Of a stretch of 64,000 nt of DNA, positions 59,845 through 64,000 are shown one piece after another (the first letter of the stretch is position 1; every line of letters begins with the position of its first letter). Source of the stretch: Terfezia claveryi (taxonomy: Eukaryota; Ascomycota; Pezizomycetes; Pezizales; Pezizaceae); contig WHUX01000038.1 in the NCBI GenBank assembly GCA_015179025.1, positions 248,001 to 312,000 of the forward strand, written 5' to 3'. The notes under the pieces were generated by a model that did not search any database, was not told the DNA's origin, and saw only the letters and a program-made list of their open reading frames with translations. The position numbers and the translations under genes are program-made.

Positions 59845-61681
59845 TTACTTTTTCTCCCTTGGAGGCGCCGCATCTGGGTTAGGAATGTACGGGAACAACA
59901 TCCTCCTCGGGTCCTCAATAAACTCCTTGATCTTGACCAAGAAAGTAACCGCCTCCCTTCCATCGAGGGCTCTGTGGTCGTAAGTAAGAGCAAGGTACAT
60001 CATCTAGTCTCTGCGGTTAGTATGCTTCCAATCTCAAATCACATCAAGGAATACGTACAGGTCTAATCTCGACATTCCCATTTACAGCAACCGGACGCTC
60101 CTTGATAGCGTGCAGTCCTAGAACCGCTGTTTGCGGCATGTTGATAATAGGGGTACCCATCAAGGAACCAAAGACGCCTCCGTTGGAGATGGTGAAAGTA
60201 CCACCTGCAATATCCTCAAGGGTGATCTTATTCTTGCGTGCCTATACCGCGCCATTAGACCTTGCTAGTGTGATTATGTTGGTGTGTATCTACCTTATCA
60301 GCCAGATCCGCAATAGCCTGCTCAGTCTGTAACCAGTCCAAACTCTCTGCATTCCTCATCACTGGTGTGATCAATCCCTTGTCACTGGCAACAGCAATAC
60401 TGATATCGACGTAATCCCTGAATACGATGGTATCACCATAACCTGGCCCCTCAATACTAGCGTTCACAGCAGGAACAGCCTTCATGGCAAGACAGACCGC
60501 ACGGCAGAAAGCGGAGAGAAACCCGAGTTTACCGGCGCCGTTCGCGGAAAGTTCGGGATTGAATCTTTTTCGAATATCCATGATTTGGGACATGTCGACT
60601 TCGTTGAATGTCGTAAGGGAGGCAGCAGTGTCTTGGGATTGTTTGAGGCGCTCGGCGATGCGGCGGCGCATCAAAGACATTTTGACCTAGAAGGCAAATT
60701 GAATGTCAGCGACTTGTCAGCCTGGAGGTTGGGGGGTGGGTGCACGCACGCGCTCTTCATAACGGTTACCGTATGGAGACTCCATGGTAGGGGCCTTAGG
60801 TGCGGCAGCTTGTTGGATAGGCTCAGACTTTGGTTGAGATGGTTGGAAAGGGGGTGGTGGAGGAGGAGAAGTAGAAGAAGAAGGAGGAGGAGGAGGAGGA
60901 GGAGGAGGAGCGGGTTTCGACTCCTTATAGTTGGGCTCAGCGGGGCCCCTTGGCTCCTCCTTTGCGGTTTCAGTGCCTTTTTCTGGTCGGGGACCGCTAG
61001 TGTCGATCTCGCAAAGATCTTGACCAACAGTGACAGTGTCTTCTTCATTGACAAGGAGTTTAGTAATAGTGCAAGACTCAGGTGCGTTGACGGCAATGTC
61101 AATCTGTGAGATGGATGGTTAGGGTTGGGCGTTGGATGTTTGGAGTGTTGTAGGAGACCTGCCTTGTCGGTTTCGATGGTAGCAACCTCTTCGTCGGCTT
61201 CTAAGTAGTCTCCGACCTCTATAGATGGATCAGTCTTGGGATTGCATGTCGGGAGTATGGGCGATGCATACTCTTGTTCCATGATTTTAAAATACCCTCA
61301 GAAATAGACTCCGCCATCGGTGGGACCTTGATGGTGGTAGAAGCTAGCAGAATTAGCGACTGAAGAACAAAAAAGATAGTGTGCGGTACGTACCATATCG
61401 AACTTGCAGAGCAGAGATCTCTGAGAATCCCGTTTTCCTATCCTCATCGCCGGCCAATATCAGCCCCACTGTTCCCTAGCACAGCCTGGCTGCATAACTG
61501 ATCCAACCAACCTTGATGCTGCAAGTAATAGCGAGTTTGCGGGCTTTGATGTGAAGGTAGAGTAAGCCTTGAGGGTAGACGAGCGCACTGCGCAAGACCT
61601 AACAACTCTTACGGATGTTGCAGAGGAGGCTTGTGCAAGGGAGCATAGTCGCCGGAGCGCCAATCTGCTGGAGCTTGCCAT
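59845..61681 (-). CDS. KGD2: dihydrolipoyllysine succinyltransferase, E2 of 2-oxoglutarate dehydrogenase
   Basis: Mitochondrial TCA-cycle enzyme core. Exons (complement): about 61681-61499, 61418-61394, 61343-61272, 61218-61163, 61103-60750, 60686-60294, 60241-60059, 60003-59845; 1425 nt, 474 aa. Basic Ser/Arg-rich import presequence; lipoyl domain [11 protein letters not shown]...[18 protein letters not shown] with the lipoylated Lys about 112. A Pro-rich linker (PPPPPP run) stands where other E2s carry a subunit-binding domain. Catalytic domain starts [16 protein letters not shown] and ends [13 protein letters not shown] with active His about 432 and Asp 436. The intron after ETDK has a GC donor (61162-61104). 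The first donor is uncertain: GTTATG at 61498 and GTTGGA at 61507 both keep frame, changing only presequence residues. Confidence 0.94.
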
Positions 61682-62105
61682 GATCTACAAGACGTGGGGC
61701 CGTGTTTCTCTAGATATTCATTGTGAGGTATAAGTTTTAACGGGGGATCTCAGGGATGGGGAATACGGGGGGGGGGGTACGTACTGCTGAAGGGGCAGAG
61801 AGGCAAGAGGTATGCCCAACAAAAGAGACGAGAGGGTGAATAGAGAAGTTGCTATATATTGAGAGACAAGCAGGCGAGGTCCAGCTTTTGAGCAATTCCT
61901 TGCACTCTCTCGCAGGGCTTACGGCTTCGGTTCGCGCGAATTACATAATGCGCATTGTGGGGTTTGGCTGCCTTAACTACTTAGTGTGTCAGCAGCGCTG
62001 CTTAAAATCAGGCCAGACCCCTCAGCAGCGGCAGCAAGCGAACGTCACAAAGCAATTGCGGCAGGAAAGCCTCCTATCCAGCATCATACAGACAATCAGC
62101 GGACC
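61682..62105. promoter_or_regulatory. shared divergent promoter, KGD2 / NDUFB9
   Basis: 424 bp between start codons of two nuclear genes for mitochondrial energy metabolism. Co-regulation is plausible from layout only. It contains a G10 run at about 61769; no specific factor site is claimed. Confidence 0.5.
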
Positions 62106-62665
62106 ATGGCTTCGAAACAGGTCGCTCTGTGAGTGTGCTGGGCGTCTTTTTACACCCCCCCCCCAACCCGGCCATGAGCAGAGCTAACACCAGATTCCAC
62201 AGCAACCTCTACCGGCAGTCCCTGAAGCTCTCCCTCTCGTGGTGCGTCCGCCGTGACGACTGGCGAAAGCAGGCAGTCCAGCTCCGTCACCTCTTTGAGC
62301 TCAATCGCCATGTCACCGATCCCCGCATAGTCAGAGTATGCCCCGCTCTAGACAATAGTTTCTATTTCGGAATAGCCTGACAGCGTATAGGGTCTACTCG
62401 CCGACACCGCTGCCCAGCTAGAGAAGTGGAAGCATCCCGATATCTACATTCCCCCGACTGCCCCTGGAGGTACGGCATCGGGATTGTTTGCAGGAGGATA
62501 TATGGGTGCTGACTGGGGTTGCCTACAGGATCCAAATACGAGCGAAATATTCCTCCACCGTATACCGAAGGTCAGTTACCCCGTATTCCTGATTCAGGGG
62601 GTGGGGGGTGTCTCATTTACTCACTATTGTGGACAATAGCCCCTCCACATTTCCCAAACATCTAA
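62106..62665 (+). CDS. NDUFB9: complex I LYR subunit (NDUFB9/B22)
   Basis: Small LYR-motif accessory subunit of complex I. Five exons: 62106-62128, 62203-62335, 62391-62469, 62529-62570, 62640-62665; 303 nt, 100 aa. The spliced protein opens MASKQVALNLYRQSLKLSLSW, giving the LYR motif, then CVRRDDWRKQAVQLRHLFELNRHVTDPR. Next comes EKWKHPDIYIPPTAPGGSKYERNIPPPYTEAPPHFPNI, the standard NDUFB9 C-terminus. The first exon holds only 7 codons plus 2 bases. No long ORF reveals this gene; every junction is phase-consistent. Confidence 0.95.
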
Positions 62666-63139
62666 GCGGCACAATTGAGGCAAGTTGGGGGTTAATAGTA
62701 GATTGACCCGTGGAGCGATTCATCCTGTAGTTGTAATATAATATATTTATTTATTTACAAAGCCGTCGATTCAATCGAATTCCATTCAATTGTGCTCTGT
62801 TGAGGCCCGTCGCTTTGATAATTAAAAATTATCATTGTTGCGGACTGCCGGTCGCCCTATTGACCCAGTCAGATTTCTCGGCGCCAATTGGCTTACTCCA
62901 TTGAGAGCAGCAGCGCTATATCGCGTCTCCAACCAGACTATCGCGTCTCCCCGTACCTGCTGCAACGTTACCCTAATGCTCATGACCCACCCTGTACCCC
63001 ACCATCCATCAAACTTCATCAAACTTCATCACGCTTACCCCCCTCACCTCCATCAACAGACTCTTCAAAACTCCAACCCTTCATCACATCTAACACTTCA
63101 GCCTTTTCTGCTACCTTTATCTCTCACGGGCACTTCGAG
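62666..63139. other. intergenic, NDUFB9 3' flank and next promoter
   Basis: 474 bp. A perfect small hairpin, tgataatt-aaa-aattatca, lies at 62816-62834. The sequence from 62.99 kb is C/T-rich, typical of a leader. No gene seen. Confidence 0.5.
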
Positions 63140-64000
63140 ATGCCTTCCAAACCTATCCCCATGAGCGATACTCGTTCGTCCAACGCTCGTGCACACTCAG
63201 CACCGGCGTTCCGCAATACAAACCATGCTACGTATATCGAAAACGCAAAAATTTGGAATCAGCCCCAATTTGTTGCTCCAGCGCCACGAGGCCAACCTCA
63301 AACAACTCCCTCCTCCTGTCCCATGGGTCCCCCAACCATAATTCCTCCGTCCGTCACTGGCCGTTCAGACATCCAAGCGAGGTTTGATGAGATTTATTTC
63401 ACCAGTCCATTGCCTCGGGTAAGTATTTTGTGCACTCTCCCTCACGCTCTCGTTCGGTGTTTATCTCACTGCCAAACAACTTCTCTCCATAACGAAGCAA
63501 TCTAGAACTTTAGCTGACTTGGTACTATAGAGTATCTCAAACATCTATAGCACTCTTCAGACACAGCCACAGGCTTCACCCAATTCTCCATCAACAATTA
63601 CATTACAACAAAAATCCACTCTTGTCCCGCACGCCAGCCCAGGAGCCTCGCAGTCTTATCACGCATCGGCGCAAAACATCAATCCAAATACAGTATGTCA
63701 ACAACCCGTGGAATACTTGAGCTATGGAGTAATGCTAACACCACTACAGCGTTTTCGTTCCATCACCCAAGCTGCTACGCAAACTTTTGCTGCTGCGAGA
63801 CAGTTGGCCAATGCTCCTACACAAACTTTTGGCGGTATGGGCCCTCTGAGTGCTGCCGATACCGGCACAGCCGCAGCTACTTTTCAAACTTACACCACAG
63901 AAAATGGTATTAAGGTATATGTCGGCCCATTCTCAAATGCGTATGCATATTTCGGACTCACTCCGCCGAATATGCACACTGCAGAGATGGGAAGGCAATC
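63140..64000 (+). CDS. unrecognised protein, 3' end beyond the window
   Basis: Exons 63140-63418, 63531-63692 and 63750 to the window edge, all joined in phase 0 with canonical ends (GTAAGT and GTATGT donors, tgctaacacc branch). At least 230 residues. The start is taken at MPSKPIPMSDTRSSNA; the frame is open further upstream to 62888 but reads as leader. Composition is rich in Ser, Thr, Pro, Ala, Gln and Asn, with a short direct repeat TQTFAAARQLANAPTQTFGG. No signal peptide, membrane span or known domain is visible in the available part, so no function is proposed. Confidence 0.6.

Noticed and set aside
62816..62834. tgataatt-aaa-aattatca hairpin as a bacterial-type terminator
   Set aside because: The window is fungal nuclear DNA where such terminators are not used; kept only as a small palindrome.

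Overview
The window is nuclear DNA of a filamentous ascomycete (Pezizomycotina). Protein genes are split by short introns (about 47-160 nt, mostly 50-75) with GT...AG ends and ctaac/ctaat/ctgac branch motifs close to the acceptor. Several genes are fungus-type, such as SWI1/sol1, HPC2, UBP2, BSD2, vacuolar proteinase A and IMG2/mL49. I cannot name the genus. There is no rRNA, clear tRNA, CRISPR array or bacterial operon.

Layout. 1-13 kb: an unrecognised membrane protein (+), a GH47 alpha-1,2-mannosidase (-), proteasome ATPase RPT3 (+) and vacuolar aspartic protease PEP4 (+). 13-21.3 kb: IMP4 (+), eIF3e/INT6 (-), mitoribosomal mL49 (+) and the SWI/SNF subunit SWI1 (-). 21.3-25.7 kb has no supported gene but carries a 787-bp element with 27-bp terminal inverted repeats. 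25.7-41.5 kb: NOP56 (-), CCT6 (+), a Kid-type kinesin (+), SURF6/RRP14 (-), protein-L-isoaspartate methyltransferase (-), BSD2 (-) and RBA50/RPAP1 (-). 41.5-47.6 kb is mostly gene-poor. It holds a dead Tc1/mariner transposase, a small CBP6/UQCC2-like gene and a long inverted repeat. 47.6-64 kb: HPC2 (+), tubulin cofactor C (-), complex I NDUFA11/21.3 kDa (-), UBP2 (+), KGD2 (-), complex I NDUFB9 (+) and a partial unknown gene (+).

Most genes are housekeeping: ribosome biogenesis (IMP4, NOP56, RRP14), translation (eIF3e, mL49), proteostasis (RPT3, CCT6, UBP2, PEP4, TBCC), chromatin (SWI1, HPC2) and mitochondrial function (NDUFA11, NDUFB9, KGD2, CBP6-like). Several lie head to head across short shared upstream regions: NOP56/CCT6 209 bp, eIF3e/mL49 277 bp, NDUFA11/UBP2 352 bp, KGD2/NDUFB9 424 bp.

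Exon models were built by hand from splice motifs and conserved protein blocks, and total exon lengths were checked for divisibility by three. Three genes (kinesin, SURF6, TBCC) each fail that check by one base, which may be residual sequence error. I did not find a convincing undescribed multi-gene system. The most unusual items are the repeats and some splicing features: GC-AG introns, stop-free 3n introns, a 19-nt exon and a start-codon-only exon.
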